A stretch of 64,000 nucleotides of DNA from Eucommia ulmoides (lineage: Eukaryota; Streptophyta; Magnoliopsida; Garryales; Eucommiaceae): NCBI GenBank assembly GCA_016647705.1, contig CM028338.1, positions 20,481,577 through 20,545,576 of the forward strand, in the 5' to 3' direction. The translations under genes and the position numbers were made by a program. The notes under the pieces are model-generated. The model was not told the DNA's origin. It searched no databases and saw only the letters and a list, made by a program, of their open reading frames with translations. Numbering within the stretch: position 1 is the stretch's first letter; each line of letters begins with the position of its first letter. This document shows, one piece after another, positions 31,885-42,094 of this stretch.

Positions 31885-32135
31885 TCCATGGTCCGTGACT
31901 TAGTGCTGATCCATGATTTAGGCTAAAAAATAAAAAAAATAGTACCAGTCTATGACTTGATACTTTAATGCAAGTTCATGATCTAGGATAAAAGAAAGTA
32001 AAAATGGTGTCTGGCTAAAGTCTGAGACTTAGTACAAGTCAAAGGCCTAGGCTAAATAAAAAGAAAAAAAGGGCTTTAGGCCATGGTTTGTGACTCAGTG
32101 TCGGTCCATGGCCTAGGCTAAAAAAAAGATAGAAG
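31885..32135 (+). repeat. Degenerate tandem repeat, about 60-75 bp units
   Basis: Four units share the wording CCAGTCCATGGTCCGTGACTT..GCTGATCCATGATTTAGGCTAAAAAA with variable A-rich ends (31888, about 31945, about 32010, about 32075). Each pairs a TGACTTAGT word with a CCTAGGCTAAA word. Function unknown. Confidence 0.7.
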
Positions 32136-32734
32136 TGCCGAAAACATAAAGCGTGGAACGACGTAGGCGAAAAAATAATTAGTAATAGTTAGTTGTTATA
32201 ATAGTCAGTTTGTTTTAGGTTCTTTGAGTTTGGTTTCTTGTCTTTCTTGACAAAATACAAAAATGATACTCAAAAGAGGGTTGAAGAAAAAACTTACCTA
32301 GCTTAGGGGGATGGTCTTTGCCTGAGTGTTTACATTTTTCTCCTTATTCTTCTTTTATTTGTTTTTCTTGTATGGTTTCTTGACCTCTTGGTAATAAAGT
32401 TAATGAGTCTAATAAAGCCTCGTATAGTCACAATAAGGATTCTATTTACTCTTTTCTATGACTTGTTTAGCAGTCAATTTATTCAGATACAATTAGAGAC
32501 TGTGAGCAGGCTTATAGACAAAGAAGAATGAAAATTATTATTTTGACTATTCCATTCTTTATTAGTCCTAGAGGTAGTTCTTTGTGTAAGGTTTCAGGGT
32601 AATGATGTATTGATAGCAAAATTAAATATCTCTCTACAACATTGTGTCCTAAGTAGAAAATGTTTTGGCTTTCCTTTATCCTCGGCTCACTATATGCGGT
32701 TTTTGGTTTTTCTTCGTGCACATCGTAAAAAGCT
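32136..32734. other. Unassigned spacer
   Basis: Moderately AT-rich DNA with no open frame of note and no match to the other repeats in the window. Confidence 0.4.
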
Positions 32735-33020
32735 CGGTTCTCAGACCTTCAAACCTCCGGCATCCTCCTCGGCCTTGGTTCTACTAATTTTTCTTTTTAA
32801 CTTAAGGGTTTTTAGGGCTTAGATTGGCATGATGAAATCACCGACGTTAACCCCTATTGATTGTCTCTTTATCCCTAAGAGGGTTACGACTTGGGTTTTT
32901 TTCATCAATGTTATGAAATGCAAAGTGAGTGCTCATGAGTTGGAGAGAGTATACCGTAATGTAAATGCAGAAATGTAAAGACAATATTTAAATGGGGTAT
33001 TTAAAGACAGTAAATGTAAA
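32735..33020 (+). repeat. Dispersed repeat, copy 2 (with 30980-31400)
   Basis: It contains CTTCAAACCTCCGGCATCCTC and the downstream words described for copy 1, then ATGTAAATGCAGAAATGTAAAG-type A-rich repeats. It leads into the TTG microsatellite at 33094. Confidence 0.6.
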
Positions 33021-33093
33021 TGCAGTAAATAAAAATAGTAAATATGTATGCATGTTGATATATACATATAAAATGACATGTTTATTACGTTTT

Positions 33094-33127
33094 TGTTGTT
33101 GTTGTTGTTGTTATTATTATTATTATT

Positions 33128-33163
<36 letters not shown>
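33094..33163. repeat. (TTG)n-(TTA)n-(TTG)n microsatellite
   Basis: A compound trinucleotide array. It creates an artificial cysteine/tyrosine-rich open frame on the + strand that I do not treat as a gene. Confidence 0.95.
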
Positions 33164-33169
33164 ACTGTT

Positions 33170-33564
33170 ATGATTTTGGTAAAGAATTGTTTATGTTTAA
33201 AATCAATGACATAATGCTTGGATGTTATTAAATAGTGAATATGGATTTAGATTCCAACTAGGCCTGACTCTCGTATGAAGTCCCCAGCAGAGTCGCCAGT
33301 TGATGCACCCCAGATTTTGATAGTGGAAGAAGTAGAGAATCCGGGAGAGGATGAAAACAAGTTTCATCCCTTTGTCTCTAAGTTGTCCAAATCTGTTCAT
33401 TTTGAAAATAGTTTTTCAAGGGATTTCTAGGCGTCGATTTTGAAGAACTTCTTGGCAGAGATTTTGGTTAAAAAATGGAGTTGCCACCTAGTATAGGGTT
33501 AAATAGTGTGCTAGGTCACCGGGATTTAAGAAATTTATTTTTCCTTTTGATGTGACCCTTGTTT
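33170..33564. other. Retroelement leader-like spacer
   Basis: Wording GTCCCCAGCAGAGTCGCCAGTTGATGCACCCC (positions 33281-33312) and GGAGTTGCCACCTAGTATAGGG (about 33477-33498) resembles leader DNA found beside LTRs of some plant Gypsy elements. I cannot assign a family or ends. It ends abruptly at Athila integrase sequence near 33565. Confidence 0.4.
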
Positions 33565-34045
33565 TGACTTCCATAGGTCTATGTCTCCATATCAATTGGT
33601 GTTTGGGAAGGCGTGTCATTTGCCCATTGAATTGTAGCACCGTGCATTCTGGGCGATAAAGAAACTCAACTTTGACCTAAAGGCTTCTGGTGCGCAACGT
33701 CTCCTCCAATTGAATGAAATGGAGGAATTCTGACATGAGGCTTATGAGAATGCCAAGCTATACAAAGATAAAACGAAGAGGTGGCATGATCAAATGATAG
33801 TCAGGAGGGAGTTCAGTCCGGGCCAGCAAGTTCTGTTGTTTAATTCAAGGCTGAGGCTCTTTCCCAAAAAGTTGAAGTCCAGGTGGTCTGGACTATTTCG
33901 GATCAAGCAAGTATTTCCTTTCGGCTCAATCGAATTGGAAGGCGAAGATGGATGAACTTTCCGAGTCAACGGGGAGCGGATCAAGTACTACTTCAAAGAT
34001 GAAGAACGAGTTGTGGAGAACATCTCCCTCGTTGAAGGCTAGACC
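33565..34045 (+). pseudogene. Athila integrase, C-terminal half
   Basis: The reading MSPYQLVFGKACHLPIEL starts at 33581 (two bases out of frame with the preceding TSIG). It continues [71 protein letters not shown] and FRVNGERIKYYF. This is the end of the catalytic domain and the DNA-binding C-terminal domain of Athila/Tat-type integrases. Only two stops interrupt it. The catalytic acids lie upstream of the break and are missing. Confidence 0.9.
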
Positions 34046-34299
34046 GAAATTCACAACGTCCAGCTAGAGATGTTAAATCAAGCAATTCTTTTTTATATGT
34101 CTTCGAGGGTATGAAATAACCCAACTTTTGTATTAATTTATTTTATTTTGGAGGCCATAAAGGTCTCGGAACATGTTTGGTGATAAATCTAGGACTATGG
34201 ATATTCCGGGTTGTGTTTTGAACTCCAAAGTTGATGAAATAGCAAGGTGGAAACAAGTGGTGTAGAGTTATGTTGAGAAAAAATGAATTTTTGTTTTAG

Positions 34300-34495
34300 C
34301 AAAAGGTCACTGCCGCGGCAAGAAGTTCACCGCCGTAGTGGTGACACAACAGATTGTTTTGCCATATTTGAAAATGGGTCACCACCGCAGCAAACAAGCC
34401 ACCGCCACGGTGGTAACACAACAGAGAGTTTTTTAAAAAAAATCAGCGCGTCATCGCCGCAGCAGTGAATCCTCACCACCGCGGCGATGAAGCCG
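34300..34495 (+). promoter_or_regulatory. Array of CACCGCCGCGGTGGTGA-like palindromes before env-position ORF
   Basis: Six or seven degenerate copies of an imperfect GC palindrome (ACTGCCGCGGCAAG, CACCGCCGTAGTGGTGA, CACCGCCACGGTGGTAA, CATCGCCGCAGCAGTGA, CACCACCGCGGCGATGA) are set in pairs with AT-rich spacers, including ACACAACAGAGAGTTTTTT (34416-34434). The same motif type occurs in the U3 of the 3' LTR at 38150-38430 and in all Athila solo LTRs here. Its place about 0.6 kb before the extra ORF suggests an internal promoter or enhancer; this is inference. Confidence 0.6.
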
Positions 34496-34753
34496 TCTGT
34501 TCAATTTAAGACAACCGCTGCTTCACATTTTCGAAAACTATCTTCCCAAAACCCAAAACCTCTCTAGATTTCTTCCACCAAACCTTTCCAAAACCCAAAA
34601 ATTTCACCTTGCTCATTCCATATTACAAATTTAAACTTTAAATCATCCTCCAAATCCGAGCATTCAACCCCCATTTTCGGATTTTTAGGGTTTTCGGCCA
34701 TAAGGAGCGCTTTCGACGGGTTTCAAGCTGATTAGTCTTATTTATTCCATCAA

Positions 34754-35108
34754 GTAAGTGTTTTTCAACTTATATTTCATGTCTATAATGAAATTATAGG
34801 ATGATTTGCGTCTACATTGCAAAAATGGTTGAATTTGGAGTAAACCCCAAACACTAGGTCTCTTTTTTTGCGAAATTTATTTTATTTATGGGTTTTTACT
34901 CGATTTTGGTAGTGATTATCTTTAGATATGGATTTTGTATTGTGTGGAAAGAATTGTTAGCTACATTGTTGGATTTTCATGTGAAAACATTGTGGTTAGT
35001 TTATGCGCATTGTGAATAGGTGGTATTCATGACGGTTTGGACTTTTAAAAGTGGTTTGGATTGTTCAGTTTTGATTGCCTTGTTCTATTCTGTGATTGTG
35101 ATTGCTAG
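34754..35108 (+). promoter_or_regulatory. Probable leader intron before env-position ORF
   Basis: A good 5' splice site (CAA|GTAAGTG at 34754) is followed by T-rich DNA and a 3' site (GTGATTGCTAG ending 35108) six bases upstream of ATG at 35114. The 355-bp length and T-richness are normal for a plant 5' UTR intron. Splicing is inferred from sequence only. Confidence 0.5.
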
Positions 35109-35113
35109 GGAAC

Positions 35114-36315
35114 ATGCCGAAAAAGGTTGCGACCAAAAGGCTAAGAAGAGGATAAGCATTGGAGCCTCCTCCGGATTTCAATTCTACGAAATTTGTATCC
35201 AAGGCTGCAGAAGAACACTATCAGAATCATGACCACAACATGGCTTGCATCAAACAGCGTGGATTTGGACCTGTGGCGGCTCTTCCAGTGGATTTCAAAA
35301 ATGTTATCCGCGCAAGGGGTTGGGAGTGATTCTGCAGATCGCCTCCTCCAGCTGACGTCACACTCGTCCGGGAATTTTATGCCAATATTTCTGTAGAGAT
35401 GGACACCCAAACTAGAGCCCGAGGTCACTTAATTGATTTTAGTGTTGCTCGGTTAAATGCGTTGCTGGAAGTAGTCCCACCGGCACCATTTGAGGAGGCC
35501 GTAGGCAGTTATTGGGCGAGTATGGAAAGAGTCCTCCCGGCCCTAACTACCGAAAATGTCCAATGGACTACCGTGGGGTTGGAGCCAGTAAATTTTCCCA
35601 CAAGATTCCTAAATCCAATTCCAAAGGTGTGGCATTATTTCATTTGCGGGAATCTCATTCCAACCGCTCACCACTCCGATGTCTCCAAGGAGAGGGCTCG
35701 GGTGCTCTATGCAATCCAATCCGGAGAGCCAATTAATATAGGCGAATTGATCTATTCATCGATTCTCCATGTAGCCTGATCAACGAAAGCAGGTCTTTCT
35801 TTTCTATCTTTCTTGACTGAACATTTCAGTCAAGCTGGTGTCATAATTGGCGTGGATAATTTGTTGCCCCCTATCCTTCAAATTGATCAATCATCAATAA
35901 ACTGAATGTGAAAAGAGAGAGCGCCGGAGCAGGGCGAAGGAAGACGGGAAGCACGAGAAGCATATTAAGAAGCTGAGGCTGGGCCTTCTGAGGCCTCTGT
36001 TCCCGAGGTGCCTACGCAAACGCCGGATGATTTAGAACATATTTCGCAAGATATCCAGAATGTTCAACTAGATAACCGGGTCCTACACCAAGCCCAGTAC
36101 AATATTGATCTATGGATTACAGCGTTCGGGGCTTACATGGAGCAATGTATGCAGTATAATAACAATGTGTACTAGTTCATGTGCGAACGATCTGGCTATG
36201 ACATAAGTTCATTTCCGCAGATGCCACAGATGTAGCCTGACCTTTCACAGCCACCACAATTTCCTTTCACACCCGACAGTGGTGGCGATGACATTCCACC
36301 ACAAGGACAGTAGGA
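35114..36315 (+). pseudogene. Extra Athila ORF in env position (putative plant transposon protein domain)
   Basis: ATG at 35114 gives MPKKVATKRLRRG, then a frameshift. A second frame reads PPPDFNSTKFVSKAAEEHYQ, IKQRGFGPVAALPVDF and then, after another shift, SPPPADVTLVREFYANI. The longest unbroken part (35399-35779) encodes FSVARLNALLEVVPPAP, NPIPKVWHYFICGNLIPTAHHSDVSKERA and GEPINIGELIYSSILHVA. RGW, REFYAN and the NIG..I pattern match the domain often annotated as putative plant transposon protein in Athila/Tat-type elements. The C-terminal part is Q- and P-rich. I see no signal peptide or membrane segment, so an envelope role is unsupported. Its function is unknown. Confidence 0.75.
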
Positions 36316-37951
36316 GGTGAGACTTCCACGTCTCATCTCCTAGGTATGTGTTCCGACTCGATATGTTTCACTACATGCTATATGTTGAAATTGGGTTCAC
36401 TGCTCCGACAATAAGGACACTGTCATGTTTAAGTTTGGGAGAGTGTGATGGTGTTTATATTATGATGTTATCCATAGTATTCATCCATTTTGAATTTTTT
36501 GTAGAAAATGATGAACAAAAATTTGACCAAATTTTTTTGATGTATATTATATGGATGCTTATGTATGCGTAATTACGCTTTGTAGACGTTCTAATTTATA
36601 ATGTAGATGTTAATGTCTAGTTAAGTTACATTTTAGATTTCCGTTTATGTTTGTATAATGTTTAGTTAGTGTATGTATGTTAGTTTTAGATTTAGAATAG
36701 TGATGTTAATGAATGAAGTTATAAGTGCATGTTGAGTTTTTGTGTTCATCTGAGCCATGTCCCGATGATGAAAATTATCCCCTAAGTGTATATTGAGGTC
36801 GGGGGTGATACCATTCATGTGTGTTTTGTGTGCTTAGCATGTCGATTAGGTGAAAGTTATTTTGATCCTAAAATCGCACAATCACATGGACTCATTATAT
36901 AATTAGTTGAACGATTTGACAACGATTATTTAGTAATAAGTCCATGAAAAAATAAGGAATCTAGAACTTGATTGGGGGAAGCTTGAGGCAAAATTATAGG
37001 TGAGGTAATCCCGGAGGCATTATATAGGCCTTTACTTTTATCGCTTGAACCTTTTGAATCTAACCTGAAAAATTATTCTCTCGTTTCCCTATCGAACCCC
37101 ATAAACTTTTCACTTCTGAACTCGTTTTTAATACATATGCCAATTAAATCTTTCTAAACTGTTGTCGCTAAGGATAAAACTAAAAAATGAGTGAAATTAG
37201 GTAGCATTAGTTTATGCTACCTGAAGTAAGCGATTGGGGTTTTGGAGAGAATGTTATTGGTTCAGTATTAGCGTATTCACTTGTCAATCTTTTTAGTCTA
37301 TTTGTACGCCCCTGAAATGTACAAATTTGAATAAGTTTGGGGGTTTGTCAAAAAAAACAAATATGTGAATATAGTTTTTAATTTCAGTTCTAGTGACAAG
37401 TGAATACAAGTTTATTAAATCTTGTTCAGGGTTGTATTTTCAACGTATGGGGTCACGAGAGAGATTTAGTGACAAATGTTTGTGTCTCGGGTATCATTAG
37501 ATTGATCTCTGTGAATATCCAAACCTACATTAGTGGATAGTTCAGCCCAGTCAAACATTTGGTTGTCCTGAATATTTTAAAAGTTTAAGTCATGAACTTA
37601 TTTATTGAATAATCCAATCTGTTATTTGATTCGTTATACATCTGAGTTCACACACACACACACACACACACATATTTCAAATGGATCTAAAATGGTTTTA
37701 ACTGATATCGAGTGTTGAAATTCTAGAACACCATGTGGTGTGTGTTATTCCTTAACTTGATCTGATTACGGGCTGTTGGGGGAAGACCACATAGTTTCTT
37801 TGATTGAATTTGAATCTCACATGTGTTTATTTCTGTTTTGTTAATGTTTAGTTATTTTTGGTTTAGAAATTAGCTAATTATAGTAGTTAGTTTAATTTAA
37901 TGTTAGGATGTTTTGCTCGAGAATTAGAAAAATTTCAAGTATGGGGGTATT
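36316..37951 (+). other. Athila 3' untranslated region with polypurine tract
   Basis: About 1.6 kb without coding sequence. The only simple repeat is (CA)n at 37649-37672. Wording AAGTATGGGGGTATT ends at 37951 immediately before the LTR and serves as the PPT. A GTTTGGGAGAGTG word occurs at about 36431-36443. I see no further gene. Confidence 0.65.
37649..37672. repeat. (CA)n microsatellite
   Basis: About 12 CA units. Confidence 0.95.
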
Positions 37952-38149
37952 TGATAGGTGTAAAATACCTATCTATTTCTAAACCGAATTTGCCAATTTT
38001 CGAGTGTTTTATTAATCTTTTATTGTGTTTTTGTTAGTATTTATGTTATTCAGGTGTAGGGATATAAACGAGCTATAAACAAGCTATAAACAAGCAAAAC
38101 GGTGGGAGAACGCCGAAGAAAGGAAGGAAAAAGATAAGGTTTCATGACA

Positions 38150-38430
38150 GCAAGTTACCACCGCAGCGGTAGATCTACCGCTGTAGTGGTGAAGGTGCAA
38201 AGAGTTGTGTTTTCCTTCTGAAGCCTTACCACCGCAGCGGTAGATCCTCCGCCGCAGCGGTGAAACAACAGAGAATTATGATTTCTGCTCAAAAGCTCTA
38301 CCGCCGCAGCGATAGAAGCCACCGCCGTGACGGTGAAAAAATAGAGAATTCGTAAAAAGCTTCACCACCGCAGTGGTGCACTAACCAACTCAACCCATCG
38401 CCGCAGCAATGATCCCAACCGCCACGGGGA
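38150..38430 (+). promoter_or_regulatory. ACCACCGCAGCGGTAGA palindrome array in Athila U3
   Basis: Four pairs of imperfect palindromes (for example ACCACCGCAGCGGTAGA with CTACCGCTGTAGTGGTGA) occur about 70-80 bp apart, with spacers containing GCAAAGAGTTGTG, CAGAGAATTATG and TAGAGAATTCG. The array ends about 55 bp before the TATA-like box, the position expected of an enhancer. Confidence 0.65.
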
Positions 38431-38483
38431 ACAGCTCTGCATAGAAGAAAATATCTGTTTAGATATTTTTGAAACCTTAGGCC

Positions 38484-38491
38484 TTTAAATA
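38484..38491 (+). promoter_or_regulatory. TATA-like box of Athila LTR
   Basis: TTTAAATA, the only good TATA-like word between the palindrome array and the leader. The first transcribed bases would lie near 38515. Confidence 0.4.
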
Positions 38492-39448
38492 CCACTCCCA
38501 CTCGTCTGAAAAAGGTTGTTGAGCATACCTAACCCTAATATAGATTTCTTAAGCTATCTTTGAGAGATCAAGGAGGAGATTTATCATTTGGGAAAAAGAT
38601 AAATCAATTGCGGATTGATCATTAGCGACAGTGGATCGTTTCACTTTCAGATTTGATCATTTTTCTATTGTTTTTTTATCTTTGTAATTACTTTTTCATA
38701 TCCATTGATGTTGAATCACTCTTGTTTTGTATGGTATATAGCTAAGATCATGTAGTATTAGTTAAATGTTACTTAGGTATTGTTAAAATCATGTAAATGC
38801 TAGTTTGAATGAATTAATGTTTCTTTAATGGATGTTATTCTAAATCCGATTGTGTTTACCATTATTCTTGATATTTTTCTTGTATTGATAAACCAAGAAT
38901 ACGGGGTTTGACACTCGAGAGGGGTAACCCCGGATTCGGACTAGGGTAAACGCAACGTGACGTCCTAACGACCCGGGAAGACGTTAGAACATATGCAATC
39001 CACGATATTGGCTCAAGACTCACGCGAACTAGGGTCGTTAAGGCGTTGAGGGGGACTTCTTCATTGACATGAAGTCATGTAATCCCCCGTCTTACACTCG
39101 GGAGAGGTAGCGAAAGAGTTATCGATACAGAGATTGCCGGAATAGATAAACACCATTATAGCTAACTAAATGAAGTCAATTATGCATTATGTGAAAGAAA
39201 ACAATACCTAAGTAATTAGTGTAATTAAAACTAACCTAATAGTTGTCATTTATCTTAGTAGATTAAATAGAATACAAATCATTTTTGATTAGTCGAGATA
39301 ATAAGAGACTATGCCAAGCACCATATTCAACTAAATTAGACCATTCTCAGTGGAATGATATCTGATCTTAAGAGATCCATTATATTAAAACTAGACCTCA
39401 TGCACTTGCGAGTAGTTAATACGCGAGCGTGTAAACGCGGGGCGTACA

Positions 39449-40495
39449 GTGGGTTTGTAGGAGCTAGAGCAGATGGTGGAGATAAGGGTGGGGGTGGAAG
39501 ATAATGTGGGTGGGTTTTTTGTTTCCATAAATGGAGTAAAGATAGGGCTGGGTCGCAAGAGTTGGAGTAAGGGGTGGGGCTGAGGGTGGGAGATGGTGAA
39601 AATGAAATTAAAAAATACACAATAACCCCTTAAGTTTTTGAATATGTAAAAATTGTCCTTTTTAACAAAATAAAAAATAAAAAAATAAGGGTATAAATAT
39701 CATTTAATGTTATTTAATAGATTTTTGTTGCACTTTGACCGTTAAAGTTAACGAAAAAATTAACAGTTGCAGTTTAGTCCACCACCATAGGGGGAAAAAT
39801 GCTCACGAAAATAATACAGGGGGGAGAAGTACAATAAGGCCAAACTATGGGGGTAAAGAGTAATTAACCTTATTTTTAAATAACTCTTACTCAATATGCA
39901 TTCTAATTAATGTCTCAATTGACCATGTAAACTAATTAATGACGTAAAAATATTACTATAATTAGTACAAATAATCAATTTTAGTTTAAGATGACCATAA
40001 AATTAGCGTTTAGGGATCAATTAGGATTTAGGGTTCTGGGTTTATAGAGATATATCAATTATATTGTAATTGGTGGTGTTAATTGACAAGTTACGTAATT
40101 CAATTGTGAAATTATCACATGACACATCCGACAATCTTAAATTATTATTTATAAATTACGTCACAATCCAACCATACCATAATTTGTACAAATGATCTAT
40201 TTTAGTTCAACAATGAAAAAATGACCTTAAAATTAGAGTTTAATATTTAGGCTTCAATTAGCGTTTAGGGTTTAAGGTTCCACTCGATTCTTGTTCAAAA
40301 AATGCACCAAATTTATTCCCAATTGATAAAATTGAACTTGCTTTTACCAATTGGCATGTAATTTTTTTATAAATATGTGCTAATTTATGAATTTCGATTT
40401 CGTGTCAATTGATGAGATACATAGTTAAATCGTGAAATTATAACGAGACATAACAATGTTATTTACTGAATGCCCCAAAATCTTTCGAACACACC
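39449..40495. other. Unassigned spacer
   Basis: 39449-39600 is G-rich and purine-biased; 39600-39870 has wording like AACCCCTTAAGTTTTTG and ACTATGGGGGTAAAGAG, typical of terminal-repeat element edges but unpaired. The rest is AT-rich with scattered TTTAGGGTT words near 40010-40040 and 40262-40280. No gene is seen. Confidence 0.4.
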
Positions 40496-40640
40496 CTTAA
40501 TCCTAACACTAAACCCTTAAACACTAAACACTAAACCATTAACACTAACTCTAACAATAAACCCTAAACCCTATACCCTAAAAACCTAAACCCTAAACTC
40601 TACATCCTAAAAGCAAAACAATACCTTAAATCCTAAAATC
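40496..40640 (-). repeat. Degenerate interstitial telomere-like repeats (CCCTAAA)
   Basis: About 15 words of CCCTAAAC, ACACTAAAC or close variants occur in 145 bp, including AAACCCTAAACCCTATACCC. CCCTAAA is the plant telomere repeat read on the C strand. The array is too degenerate to be a working telomere. Opposite-strand TTTAGGG words occur 220-500 bp to the left. Confidence 0.6.
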
Positions 40641-41135
40641 AATTGCTTATACTAGTGGCACCAGTAAAAATATCAGTTTTTTTCTTACAACTCTCTTAAT
40701 ATAAACTTGCAACTTTTTTTTTGAAATCCAAAATTTAACTTTTCAAAAACCTTTGGATGAAACATGGAAGGTTGAGATTGTACCACATGGCAATGGATTA
40801 GATATCAAGATTTACAATAGAAGAAAATTGAATGTATATACACCCAAAACCATTGTCTAATAAAGAAAAATCTTCATTTTAGATGGCAAAATTTTGAATT
40901 AAAAAAATTAAAAAAAATATATATTATTGGTTAAATGACGGAAATAAAATATTTTGTTCTCAATTTTATATTTTTTTTGGAAAAGAAAATATATATTTTT
41001 TCTACTATTTTGTTTTTGTTTTGGGAATAAAAATAGATTTTTTTGTTTTCATTTTTTTTTAATTAGAACCATATTTTTTATTTCTAGATTTTTGCTTAGG
41101 TTTCCTTAAAATTTTTTTTTTACCGTAATAGAATC
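40641..41135. other. AT-rich flank of element C
   Basis: A/T-run-rich DNA. Its last 130 bp (about 40990-41110) are inversely similar to the other flank of element C (47481-47560). GAATC at 41131-41135 is the left target site of C. Confidence 0.5.
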
Positions 41136-41947
41136 TGTTGGTGTCCCAAAGTGGTAAACACCTCAAGTATGATCCAGTCAGGAGTATGTAGGTGCTCCTG
41201 CTGAGGTGGAGTTGCTGAGTCAGAGCTGGAGCTAGAAATTTTTTAAGTGAACTGTAATCGACAACCTGGGGTCTGACTTGCTGGAGTCCAGAGTCTTGCC
41301 CTTCAGAGAGCTGTACCTACACATGGCTTGGCCAGGATTTGTCCCGACGAAGCCCCTTCGGCATGAGAGTACGTGCTTAGAGAGAAAATATTATAGAAAC
41401 CTGTCAAGTATGTAAGTGAGCATTGAGCGTTGAGCGTTACCTTGAGCTTGCATTGCCTCTGGTATTTATAGGTGTTGGAGATGATTAGCAATACCTAATT
41501 AGGCCTAAATACAGTTAATTAGGCGAAACCATGTGTTTAGTTGACAATCCGGGACGTTTAGGAGACAATCACCGGACTTGGAATTTTGGGCCCATTTGGA
41601 GAAGCTCGCGGGCCTCTGTCAGTCCTATGGAGATGAGCTAATAAAAAAACTCAGAGACTTGTGGAGTTGTAGAGGCAAAACAGACTAGAAATGAGTGTTG
41701 GCTGAGAAAAATGGCTAAATCCCTGAAGTTGGCCGTCAAGGGGCACAACATAGAGTCCTGGGCAGCAGCGCCCCTGAGAAGCACACTACCTTCCTAGGTA
41801 CAAAGGAGATTTTAAAGAAGGAGCCTTAGTCGGTGTATGCTTCTACGAGGCCCTCTGGACTCTGGAATATGGCCACATCAAGGTGATGGTGGACACATGG
41901 ATGGGGTACTAATATTGATGTAATGATGCCCAAAAATACTCTCATCA
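41136..41947 (-). repeat. 3' LTR of element C
   Basis: The 812-bp LTR runs on the + strand from TGTTGGTGTCCCAAAGTGG to AATACTCTCATCA. It aligns throughout with 46669-47480 at about 88-90 percent by eye. On the - strand a purine tract (CTAGAGAGAAAAC) precedes it and acts as PPT. Confidence 0.9.
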
Positions 41948-42094
41948 GTTTTCTCTCTAGCCCTAGGTAGTGAGGGAAGCGAGACGGTCAGGGATACCAA
42001 TTTTAGGCTGAAACAAACATCTTAGAGGCTTCAAAACATAAAAAATGACACTGGGGGACCGACGGTCCTTCAAGCGACTATCTTTTGGGTGACA

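Larger units (their letters stand above)
33565..39448 (+). mobile_element. Athila-lineage Gypsy retrotransposon, 5' part missing
   Basis: The remaining order is integrase C-terminal half (33565-34045), a palindrome array (34300-34495), a probable leader intron (34754-35108), an extra ORF in env position (35114-36315), a long non-coding stretch, a PPT and a 3' LTR (37952-39448). LTR, PBS, gag, protease, RT and RNase H are absent. The integrase wording and an extra gene between pol and the 3' LTR fit Athila. The left break at about 33565 has no LTR, so it arose by deletion or recombination with the neighbouring repeat. Confidence 0.85.
37952..39448 (+). repeat. Athila 3' LTR
   Basis: The 1497-bp LTR begins TGATAGGTGTAAAATACC directly after the PPT and ends GGGGCGTACA. 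Landmarks in order are a palindrome array (38150-38430), TATA-like TTTAAATA (38484-38491), GGGTTTGACACTCGAGAGG (about 38902-38920), ACTCGGGAGAGGTAGCG (about 39096-39112) and CACTTGCGAGTAG near the end. The same landmarks appear in the solo LTRs at 2716-4086, 16775-18389 and 52513-53949, which this copy helps to orient. Confidence 0.88.

Noticed and set aside
32992..33231. Open frame with a long cysteine/tyrosine run
   Set aside because: It is produced by the (TTG)n/(TTA)n microsatellite.
35114..36315. Reading the extra Athila ORF as a retroviral envelope gene
   Set aside because: Its position is env-like, but I see no signal peptide, membrane anchor or glycoprotein features. The recognisable wording is that of a putative plant transposon domain.
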